The notes beneath the pieces are model-generated. The model was not told where the DNA came from, ran no database searches, and saw only the letters and a program-made list of their open reading frames with translations. The translations under genes and the position numbers were made by a program. Shown here one piece after another: positions 37,807-44,934 of a stretch of 64,000 bases of DNA (positions are counted from its first letter, which is position 1; each line of letters opens with the position of its first letter). This stretch comes from Pseudogracilibacillus auburnensis (lineage in GTDB: Bacteria; Bacillota; Bacilli; Bacillales; Amphibacillaceae): assembly GCF_003201975.1 (NCBI RefSeq), contig NZ_QJJQ01000017.1, forward strand, positions 31,312 through 95,311, in the 5' to 3' direction.

Positions 37807-37831
37807 ATTCCACTTTTTTTAATTCGTAAAC
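37807..37831 (-). promoter_or_regulatory. Putative sigma-B promoter of gsiB
   Basis: On the minus strand GTTTAC (37831-37826) and TGGAAT (37812-37807) are 13 nt apart. As I recall it, the B. subtilis gsiB promoter has GTTTAA and GGGAAT; the general sigma-B consensus is GTTTAA-N12-15-GGGTAT. Confidence 0.5.
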
Positions 37832-37963
37832 ATACACCTGTAAAAAATATGTTGATATTACTTTATATTACAAAAGTTGATCGCTCTACATTCGCATTCA
37901 ACCAATATTATTTCAAACATATTAAAGTGTTGTTACATCAAATTTCAATATACGTATCTGTTA

Positions 37964-38125
37964 TTATTTTTTCTTTCCGTGTTTTTCCCTGACTTTTTTT
38001 ATGACCTCATTTGCTACGTTTTCTTTTTCCGCTTTTTCCTTTTTCTCTAAATCTACCTCAAGCCGATCTTCATTCGGTAAGTTGAAATAGGTACCATTTT
38101 CCTGCTTATTTTCTTTTAAAGTCAT
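37964..38125 (-). CDS. Small charged protein, 53 residues
   Basis: Read on the minus strand from an ATG with AAAGGGG 7 nt upstream: MTLKENKQENGTYFNLPNED, then a Lys/Glu-rich helix (VDLEKKEKAEKEN) and VIKKVREKHGKKK before two consecutive TAA stops. No cysteine, no TM segment. It begins 21 bp after the Ntn-hydrolase gene and is probably in its operon. No family recognised. The good ribosome-binding site and uninterrupted frame support it. Confidence 0.7.
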   Translation of the reverse strand: MTLKENKQENGTYFNLPNEDRLEVDLEKKEKAEKENVANEVIKKVREKHGKKK

Positions 38126-38146
38126 TGTACAAACCCCTTTCCCTTA

Positions 38147-39385
38147 TTATTTTTCATTCACGAGGTTTTTCCTTTTAATCCAGATGAACCCATCCCCTTT
38201 CGTAATCACTGCGATATCAATCGGTGGTCCAACAGATTCCGTTACCCTTGTTACCCGCCGTTTAAAAGATGTTAAATGTATGAGCATTTCCGTCATTTCT
38301 GCAAGTTCTCGTACTGGTAACGAACGGATAATTCCTAATAACGGATGTAAGTAATTAGTTAATTTATACTCTTCAACTGAATCTTCAATCGATTCATATA
38401 CTGTTTTACCCATTTTTTCTAATTCTTTAACTTGTTCTTTTGTTAACGTAATTTGTAAACTAGCTTGCAATTGCTGTTCATAATGAAACAATACTTTTTT
38501 TATAATATGGAAAAAAGCCTCTTCCATATTCGGTTCGATTCCATGTATAAATGACTCGATCATTTCTTTTTGACCAAATGCTGTAATTACTGCAGTACCA
38601 TCATGTTGATCTGTCGTATAGCTAATCGTTTTTTCAGTTGTTTTTTTATATTTTAATTGATTAAAAATAAATCCTTCAAGCCGGTAATTTAATAGACGAG
38701 GGAATATCTCTTCTTCCCCGTAACCTGTTATGACAAAACCACTACTCCCCAAACTAAAGAAATCCCTTTTTACACCTTCAAACGCTAATTGATTTAATCT
38801 TTCTGTAAGTATTTCTGGTATTTGATAAGTGACAACTTCCTGCTGAATTTCCAATAGAACATGTCCAAATTTACGATCAAAAGCATCATATTCCATCTCA
38901 ACATATGAATTCGTTTTTTGATATTGTTTCATCTTTTTGTTAACACATTCTAATAATAAATTTGTAATAAATTTATCCTCGATATCTTCCTCGTTTTTTT
39001 CAGCGAGTTTTTCTTCCACTTCCTTCACTATCTGTTTTAACATATCAGAAAAGATCCGATATACGATAATTTCTTCTACCTCACCATTGCTGAATGTTTC
39101 TTCTTGTTGCAAAAATGATAGGAAATCATCCACATATCCTTGTAATTGGGCAAATGTTTTAACTCCTAAATGGTTGCGATACGTCTTAATAATGACATCC
39201 CATGGTACTTCCATAAAGGATGCTGAACCATAAACCATGATCCCGATTGGGTGATGATCCGATAAAGAAAATAATTTGTTCGCTGAATTGTATACTTTTC
39301 GAATTCCTTCTGAACCACTAGTGATAGCACTATCCGCCGCCAAGGAAAGACCATATTTATTCATAATGACAATTTCCGCAGTCAA
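38147..39385 (-). CDS. Proteasome-fold Ntn-hydrolase-like protein of unknown function
   Basis: A 412-residue protein whose N-terminus MTAEIVIMNKYGLSLAADSA resembles proteasome beta subunits. If the initiator Met is removed, Thr becomes residue 1 (the Ntn nucleophile), Asp is at 17 in LAADS, and Lys in NSANKLFSL sits at 36, close to the K33 of proteasomes. The strand HPIGIMVYGSASF follows. About 150 residues of charged helical region (EEVEEKLAEKNEEDIEDK) separate it from a C-terminal part with ITGYGEEEIFPRL and DGTAVITAFGQKEMI. It starts at TTG. Peptidase activity is inference. Confidence 0.7.
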   Translation of the reverse strand: MTAEIVIMNKYGLSLAADSAITSGSEGIRKVYNSANKLFSLSDHHPIGIMVYGSASFMEVPWDVIIKTYRNHLGVKTFAQLQGYVDDFLSFLQQEETFSNGEVEEIIVYRIFSDMLKQIVKEVEEKLAEKNEEDIEDKFITNLLLECVNKKMKQYQKTNSYVEMEYDAFDRKFGHVLLEIQQEVVTYQIPEILTERLNQLAFEGVKRDFFSLGSSGFVITGYGEEEIFPRLLNYRLEGFIFNQLKYKKTTEKTISYTTDQHDGTAVITAFGQKEMIESFIHGIEPNMEEAFFHIIKKVLFHYEQQLQASLQITLTKEQVKELEKMGKTVYESIEDSVEEYKLTNYLHPLLGIIRSLPVRELAEMTEMLIHLTSFKRRVTRVTESVGPPIDIAVITKGDGFIWIKRKNLVNEK

Positions 39386-39510
39386 TAAAAATCATCCTTT
39401 CTGTCCTTTCTAGTGTATATATCCTTACAATTGAAAACTGAAACGATAGATTATCTTCCTAATATTTCGGGTATTTTTATTAGAATAAATGAAGGAAAGA
39501 AGGTATAACT

Positions 39511-40032
39511 ATTTTTGGATTAATCGATTTAGTTGGGTTGGTTATTTCATTATTTTTTATCTTGCCTATCGTATCGATTATTAGAGAAATTGGTTATTTA
39601 ATTACAAGCAAGATATTTGGTGCGAAAAAATCAAAAATCACTATCGGCTCTGGTCCAAAACTGTTTCATTTATCAGTATTTGAAGTACGCAAATATTATT
39701 TTGCCTATAGTTGGTGTTCGTATGATTCCCTTAGAAATGAATCAAAACTGGCTCATATTATTATTTATGCATCACCAATATTATCCAATTTATTAATTGC
39801 CTTATTAATTAACGGACTGCTCGCCTATGAGTTATTAGGTCTGCCTAATTTTTGGAATAAATTTGTGTTTTACTCTTTTTATTTTGTGCTATTTGATGCA
39901 TTACCAATTTATTATCCAGATGGCCAACCAAGTAATGGAAGAGTAATTTACAATTTATTACGTTATGGAAGAAAAAGTGATTTTGAGCGAAATGACCCAC
40001 AGATAGACATTAAAAAAACGGATGAAAAATAA
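39511..40032 (+). CDS. Site-2-protease (M50) homologue with degenerate active site
   Basis: About 173 residues with four to five TM helices. The segment VSIIREIGYLITSKIFGAKK aligns with the M50 helix HExGHxxxAKxFG, followed by KITIGSGPKLF as in true S2P proteins. The catalytic H-E-x-x-H has become R-E-x-x-Y, so zinc binding should be lost. The C-terminal DALPIYYPDGQPSNGR corresponds to the LPxPxLDGGR motif. No ATG/GTG start fits: the ribosome-binding site AAGAAGG points to ATT at 39511 (giving xFGLIDLVGLVISLFFILP); TTG at 39538 has no such site. Confidence 0.65.
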   Translation: MFGLIDLVGLVISLFFILPIVSIIREIGYLITSKIFGAKKSKITIGSGPKLFHLSVFEVRKYYFAYSWCSYDSLRNESKLAHIIIYASPILSNLLIALLINGLLAYELLGLPNFWNKFVFYSFYFVLFDALPIYYPDGQPSNGRVIYNLLRYGRKSDFERNDPQIDIKKTDEK

Positions 40033-40080
40033 GAATGTGGGTGATAAAGGGAAAATATTCTGGGAAAAATACTAAGTTAA

Positions 40081-40610
40081 AAACGGGAATGTGGGGTTAA
40101 TAATGCTGGATTAAAAACAGGAATGCAAGGTTATACAGAGTAATGCTGCGTTAAAAACAAGAATGCAAGGTTATACAAAGTAATGCTGAGTTAAAAACGA
40201 GAATGCAGGGTTCTACAGAGTAATGCTGAGTTAAAAACAAGAATGCAAGGTTATACAAAGTAATGCTGAGTTAAAAACAAGAATGCAAGGTTATACAAAG
40301 TAATGCTGAGTTAAAAACGAGAATGCAGGGTTCTACAGAGTAATGCTGAGTTAAAAACAAGAATGCAAGGTTATACAAAGTAATGCTGAGTTAAAAACGG
40401 GAACGCAGGGTTCTACAGAATAATGCTGAGTTAAAAACGGGAACGCAGGGTTCTACAGAATAATGCTGGGGTAAAAACGAGAATGCGGGGTTCTACGGAA
40501 TAATGCTGGATTAAAAATGGGAATACGGGGTTCTACGGAATAATGCTAGGTTAAAAACGGGAATGCGGGGTTCTACGGAATAATGCTGGTAGAAATACTA
40601 GAATGCTGAG
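40081..40610. repeat. Tandem array of about 13 units of 40 bp
   Basis: Units start with GAATGC(A/G)(A/G)GGTT at 40087, 40121, then every 40 bp from 40161 to 40601. Each continues TACA(A/G)AGTAATGCTGAG and TTAAAAAC(G/A). The first unit is 6 bp short. Two sub-types (GCAAGGTTATACAAAG and GCAGGGTTCTACAGAG) alternate, so multi-unit duplications occurred. Non-coding, no spacers, not CRISPR. Confidence 0.93.
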
Positions 40611-40653
40611 TTTATTTTAGGAATGAGCACTAGAAAGAGTTTTTAAAACGATA

Positions 40654-40678
40654 GTTTATGAAAATGAAGAACGGGTAC
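40654..40678 (+). promoter_or_regulatory. Sigma-B promoter of the YflT-like gene
   Basis: GTTTAT at 40654-40659, 13-nt spacer, GGGTAC at 40673-40678; five of six matches to each half of GTTTAA/GGGTAT. It lies 70 nt before the start codon of a gene whose family is stress-induced. Confidence 0.75.
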
Positions 40679-40747
40679 TTATAGAGATAAGTCGACTTCA
40701 AAACAAGCAGAATTCTGCTCAGCAATTTTTATGAAGGAGGAGTAACA

Positions 40748-41071
40748 GTGAAACCTACTTTAAAGGAATTTAATGACGATACTGCTTTAATTACGGAGGT
40801 GCAAGAGCTAGCAGCGCAAGGTATTTCGAGGGATGATCTCTATGTCCTTTCCCATGATGATGATCGGACAAATAGAGTAGCTGAAAATGCAAATGCCAAT
40901 CAAATCGGTATCGCAGAGGAAGGACTAGGTACTGCAGTAGGTAATATTTTCCGTCAAAAAGGGGACGAACTCCGAGAAAAATTGAAGCAATTTGGGTACT
41001 CACAATTTGAATCTGAAGAGCTTGAGCGAAAATTAGATGATGGGAAAATTTTATTGCTTGTAAATAATTAA
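40748..41071 (+). CDS. General stress protein, YflT/GSP17M-type
   Basis: A 107-residue soluble protein with a YflT-like domain: TALITEVQELAAQGISRDDL with YVLSHDDDRTNRVA, then GIAEEGLGTAVGN and SQFESEELERKLDDGKILLLVNN. Members are induced by heat, salt or ethanol through sigma-B in bacilli; biochemical function unknown. GTG start with AAGGAGGAG upstream. The sigma-B-like promoter and its own terminator make it a monocistronic stress gene. Confidence 0.88.
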   Translation: MKPTLKEFNDDTALITEVQELAAQGISRDDLYVLSHDDDRTNRVAENANANQIGIAEEGLGTAVGNIFRQKGDELREKLKQFGYSQFESEELERKLDDGKILLLVNN

Positions 41072-41079
41072 AATATTAA

Positions 41080-41109
41080 AAATAGAAGGGTGATCCCCTT
41101 CTATTTTTC
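41080..41109. terminator. Terminator after the YflT-like gene
   Basis: ATAGAAGGG/CCCTTCTAT, a perfect 9-bp stem with a 5-nt loop followed by TTTT. Preceding A residues allow use from the other strand too. Confidence 0.88.
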
Positions 41110-41111
41110 TG

Positions 41112-41432
41112 TTACACCATTTCCAACATTAATCTTTCTGGATGCTCAATCAGTTCGACAAACCGATTCGTAAACCTGACGGAATCAGCTCCGTCTGCTA
41201 CAAATGAGAGCGATATATTCATCATGTCCCGAATCACGATTTCATCCTTTTCCATGACAACTGGAATTCTTTTTGTTTTGTGAAATGCCATGATCGCAGT
41301 TTGGGGATGATTGATAATAGGTGTAGCAGCAACACCACCTAGTGGACCGACATTACTGATGGTAAAAGTTCCGTTTTGCATTTCTTTTGTTGCCAGTTTT
41401 CCGGCTTGTGCTTTTTCAGTCAATTGTTTCAT
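41112..41432 (-). pseudogene. C-terminal remnant of a 2-oxoacid dehydrogenase E2 acyltransferase
   Basis: About 106 codons matching the end of the E2 catalytic domain: KLATKEMQNGTFTISNVGPL, GGVAATPIINHPQTAIMAF, then RFVELIEHPERLMLEM. The catalytic HRxxDG motif, normally in LSFDHRxxDGADAVRF, reads LSFVADGADSVRF, so four residues including the catalytic His are missing. Lipoyl and E1/E3-binding domains are absent. The upstream boundary abuts the long direct repeat at 41433, which suggests rearrangement removed the rest. Confidence 0.85.
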
Positions 41433-41725
41433 TTCTAGGTGAGAAAATGTTTATTAACGGATGAAAATAAATTTAGTGATGATCGTATTTAATATACATG
41501 CAAGTTTCCTGCCAATTTCTACTCCATATGATTTTTTTGTTGTACCTATAATAGGAATATATTATACATTAATATAGATAATGATTTAACTCTCTTAAAT
41601 TAACATTCATGTGTAAATAAAGTCGATTGTGGGGAGAATGTTGTAAATTAGCACATTATTCCAGACCCCTAATTATAAATTCTTCCTGGTTACAATCTGA
41701 AGTAATGTGCTTTTTTTATCAGTCA
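41433..41725. repeat. Long direct repeat, copy A
   Basis: About 290 bp that match 53131-53515 in the same orientation, for example TGTTTATTAACGGATGAAAA, TTGCAAGTTTCCTGCCAATT (one mismatch) and GATAATGATTTAACTCTC. Copy B has about 105 extra bp between its AATAAA repeats. Both carry a minus-strand sigma-54 promoter. The pair flanks 11.7 kb holding the activator, the oligopeptidase and the first Opp transporter. Confidence 0.9.
41499..41514 (-). promoter_or_regulatory. Sigma-54 promoter (minus strand), facing the E2 remnant
   Basis: On the minus strand TGGCAGGAAACTTGCA: GG and GC separated by 10 nt. Identical to the promoter in copy B. It now drives only a truncated gene, so it is probably an orphan promoter left by rearrangement. 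Confidence 0.75.
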
Positions 41726-41788
41726 TCCAAATGTATTGTTGATTGCATAAATAGTTGACACTTTACTCTTATGGTTACATGAAAATGA

Positions 41789-41804
41789 TGGCACGAATTT
41801 TGCA
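41789..41804 (+). promoter_or_regulatory. Sigma-54 promoter (plus strand)
   Basis: TGGCACGAATTTTGCA, an excellent match to TGGCAC-N5-TTGCA. The next 35 nt (TTAATATA and onward) resemble those after the promoter at 59677. It faces a short ORF or gene fragment, and lies divergent to the promoter at 41499 across 275 bp. Confidence 0.8.
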
Positions 41805-41909
41805 TTAATATATGGTAAGGTAATTCACTAGTGTTGCATAAATATATATTTAACTTTTCGTAAACATATTAGTTTAAATTTTTGCCAAAAAGCTAATGTC
41901 CACCACATA

Positions 41910-42071
41910 ATGGTGGTACTGTACATTTGGTGGAAATACACAATTAATACTTTTGATGGAATGAAAGGAAAAGTTATAAGTTATAATCAATATATAGATC
42001 TTAAATCTTACTTTCCAAGTCTTAAGTTGACAGACATTCAGCCTTTTATTAATACACAAAGAATGAAATAG
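41910..42071 (+). CDS. Short ORF or gene fragment behind a sigma-54 promoter
   Basis: A 53-codon frame from ATG 41910 to TAG; the open frame extends back to 41832. The second half, FDGMKGKVISYNQYIDLKSY followed by FPSLKLTDIQPFINTQRMK, has the look of a genuine protein C-terminus. There is no good ribosome-binding site, and a decayed M20 gene follows at once. I do not recognise it. It may be the tail of a deleted gene once driven by the promoter at 41789. Confidence 0.4.
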   Translation: MVVLYIWWKYTINTFDGMKGKVISYNQYIDLKSYFPSLKLTDIQPFINTQRMK

Positions 42072-42079
42072 TCAAAAGA

Positions 42080-42385
42080 AGAAATTGCTGGATATCTACA
42101 TCATGATAGGTCGCTAACATGTTAGCGATTCGGTTAACATTTTCCGTTAACTGATCCATTACTTCATTTGTTTGTGCTCGTAAGTCATTTGAAAAAGAAG
42201 CTTTACCTAGTATGATATTAATACTTTTCCACCTGCTTGAAAAGAGGTTCATTTTCCATAATGGAGGATCATTAGGTTTATTTGTATATTATTAATATGC
42301 TGAACCAGTTCATTTCCAACTTGAATCGCATTTGGATTAAGATGAGGTCTTGCTCCGTGTGCATCTTCTCCTATTATTTGTTTAG
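42080..42385 (-). pseudogene. Decayed internal fragment of an M20 amidohydrolase
   Basis: On the minus strand, recognisable pieces are DAHGARPHLNPNAIQVGNEL near 42380, then NDLRAQTNEVMDQLTENVNR and IANMLATYHDV near 42200-42100, with frameshifts between. They match residues of about 185-280 of the intact M20 gene at 35918-37042 (DAHGARPHLNANAIQVG; DLRAQTNEVMDQLTEKV). Both ends are missing. Confidence 0.85.
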
Positions 42386-42537
42386 AATTAATGTTAAATA
42401 AGTGATACAGATTTCAATTGCAATGATAGTGCTCTTTTAAAGTTTATACTCACATATGTAATAATATTGTTTTTTCCATACAGATGTGTCAAAATCATTA
42501 TACATGTTATAAAAATACAACAATGGAGAGAATGTAA

Positions 42538-44259
42538 ATGAATTTTAGTACAACTACTATTGAGTCAATTGTAAACAGATCATTTCAACTTATCGAAGAA
42601 GAAATTAATGTTTCCAAAAGGAAAGAATATTTTAATGATTTAGAGAAACTATTTTTCTTAAAAAACGGAACACCCTTCATCGTCCACATTCAAAATTCAA
42701 CCAATACTTATTCCACGACTCCTGTGAAAGCGATTTCAGGAAAGTGCCAATTAAATAAGGCCGTTAACATTCTCGGAAATGACCAAATAGCCTTAGTTGA
42801 AAATGAAGAAAATGAATATATTGGATATATTACACATAAAATTATTGCGGAACAACTTCTGATTGAATACGGAAAACTAGAAGCATATTTAGAAACAATA
42901 CTCGATAATATAGAAGACTCTTGCACTGCTATTGATAAGAATAGTAATGTCGTTTGTTGGACAAAAGGAGCCGAGAAACTATTTTCAATTAATAAAGACG
43001 AAATTCTTGGACAACCTATCACTAATTATTTTACGAGAGAAAATCTAGAAATACTAAACGCCTTACATAATGGCGAATCTGTATATCGTCATCAACATCA
43101 TGCTAGAAATGACCTAGTCGTCTTAATAAATTCCAGTCCCGTAGTTTATCAAGAAACCATCATTGGTGCAGTAGTAACCGAAACAGACATTACGAATTTA
43201 ATTCGATTAAATAATGAGCTTTATAAAACAACAGAAAAATTATTTAATCTTGAAGAAGTAGTTCGGAAATCATCCGCTTCTTCCAATCCATTTTCCTATA
43301 TTAAAGGAAATAGTACTCCCTTACAAACTACTATAAATCTTGCAAAAAAAGCTGCTAAAACGGATGCCTCTGTTCTTATCTATGGAGAAAGCGGAGTCGG
43401 TAAAGAATTGTTTGCCAAAGCGATTCACCATTTGCGTGAAACGGAAACTGCTCCATTTGTTGCAATTAATTGTGGTGCAATTTCTAGTAGTCTATTCGAA
43501 AGCGAAATTTTTGGTTATGAAAAAGGAGCTTTTTCTGGTGCAGATGCAAAAGGAAAAAAAGGTAAGGCTGAACTTGCTAGAGGTGGCACATTATTTCTTG
43601 ATGAAATTGGCGAAATGCCATTAGAAATGCAAGTGAAATTTCTACGTCTTCTTCAGGAAAAAAGATTTTACCGTGTTGGTGGTACAAAGGAAATTGAAGT
43701 GGATTTTCGTGTGATAGCGGCTACAAACCGTGACTTAAAAGAACTAATTCAAAAAGGAGATTTTAGGGAGGATCTATACTATCGTCTTAATGTCGTACAT
43801 TTTACAGTCCCCCCTTTAAGAGAACGACCACAAGATATTATTGAATTAACCCATTATTTTCTACATGAAATGTCTATAAAGTATAATCGCCCAATTCACG
43901 GGATTTCCCAAGATGTCATGCAGTCTTTATTAAACCACTCATGGTCAGGGAATACAAGAGAATTAAAAAATGTAATCGAGCGAATGATCGTCTTTTCTGA
44001 TAACGGTGAAATTAAACGAGATGATTTACCAATCGAACTGGAAAAAATAGATCCCGTTTCTTCTTTAGTATCTATTAAAGATCATTCCAATGATATGTAC
44101 CAGTTATCTTTAAATGACCAACTCCAAGTATTCGAAAAAGAAATTATCCTAAGGGAACTAAAAAGGTCAAGTGGGAATAAATTACAATGTGCCAAAGCCT
44201 TAGGAGTTACTCGTGCAACATTATATAACCGAATGAACAAATTAAATATTGATTACTGA
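42538..44259 (+). CDS. Sigma-54-dependent transcriptional activator, PAS/AAA+/Fis (PrdR/RocR-like)
   Basis: A 573-residue enhancer-binding protein. N-terminal about 1-115 is a sensor region with CBS-like character; residues 125-230 form a PAS domain (SCTAIDKNSNVVCWTKGAEK). The AAA+ domain has Walker A YGESGVGKELFAKAIHH, the sigma-54 contact loop EKGAFSGADAKG (GAFSGA instead of GAFTGA), Walker B GGTLFLDEIGEMP, and the R-finger region FREDLYYRLNVV. A Fis-type HTH ends the protein (CAKALGVTRATLYNRMNKL). It very likely controls the sigma-54 promoters of this island. The signal is unknown; proline or peptides are inferred from its targets. Confidence 0.95.
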   Translation: MNFSTTTIESIVNRSFQLIEEEINVSKRKEYFNDLEKLFFLKNGTPFIVHIQNSTNTYSTTPVKAISGKCQLNKAVNILGNDQIALVENEENEYIGYITHKIIAEQLLIEYGKLEAYLETILDNIEDSCTAIDKNSNVVCWTKGAEKLFSINKDEILGQPITNYFTRENLEILNALHNGESVYRHQHHARNDLVVLINSSPVVYQETIIGAVVTETDITNLIRLNNELYKTTEKLFNLEEVVRKSSASSNPFSYIKGNSTPLQTTINLAKKAAKTDASVLIYGESGVGKELFAKAIHHLRETETAPFVAINCGAISSSLFESEIFGYEKGAFSGADAKGKKGKAELARGGTLFLDEIGEMPLEMQVKFLRLLQEKRFYRVGGTKEIEVDFRVIAATNRDLKELIQKGDFREDLYYRLNVVHFTVPPLRERPQDIIELTHYFLHEMSIKYNRPIHGISQDVMQSLLNHSWSGNTRELKNVIERMIVFSDNGEIKRDDLPIELEKIDPVSSLVSIKDHSNDMYQLSLNDQLQVFEKEIILRELKRSSGNKLQCAKALGVTRATLYNRMNKLNIDY

Positions 44260-44934
44260 AAACGGCCCCTTTAAAGGAAGAAACTGAAAAACCAATAATT
44301 CTTCAGAGTCTTCTTTAAAAAAGGAGTTTATAAAAAACCCTTTAAAATGCATTTGATTTCAAGGAGCATTTTATAAAGTACCAAGAAGTTCAAAAATAGT
44401 GATGCTTTAATAATAAACTACAACAAATGCTATAATCTCATATACCTTCCATCGTAATTTCTACAATAGCCAAATTAGTCTAGACTCTTTATTTGAACTT
44501 CTAATAAATTTCTTAATAATATAATTGATAAAGAATTTAACTCAAGAAATCGGAGAGTAATATATTGAATCAATCTCGTTTCCTGAAATTTTACACTTTT
44601 TTTGTAACCGTCAAATATTTAAACACTTTCTGTAAAAAACTTTTAAATCTTATAGTTGTTGTCTTATTCATTTACGATATTTACTAAACATTTCCCAGTA
44701 CAAACCTATTTATTCTTATCTTAAAGTCTTTACCAACTTGAAAAATTCTGTCCCTCTTTCATTAAAGTCTGTAATAATACATTTATAGTTCTAAGTATCA
44801 TTAACTGGTCTCTGTTATAAAGTGAATTTGAATGCACTAAAGAATATCAACTTATGAAGTGTTAATTTACAATAGTTAAATTGGTATATATCTTGCATCC
44901 TTAATAGATATAATCTACAGAGAGGGGAACTTTA
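44260..44934. other. Spacer upstream of the prolyl oligopeptidase gene
   Basis: AT-rich, 675 bp. A frame from a TTG at about 44566 (LNQSRFLKFYTFFVTVKYLN and on) has a GGAGAG upstream but is only about 40 codons and unrecognised. The notable element is the sigma-54 promoter at 44882. Enhancer sites for the activator are expected here but I could not define one. Confidence 0.4.
44882..44897 (+). promoter_or_regulatory. Sigma-54 promoter of the prolyl oligopeptidase gene
   Basis: TGGTATATATCTTGCA: GG and GC 10 nt apart, perfect TTGCA at -12, weaker -24. It ends 37 nt before the start codon, a good distance. Weakest of the six predicted sites. Confidence 0.6.
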
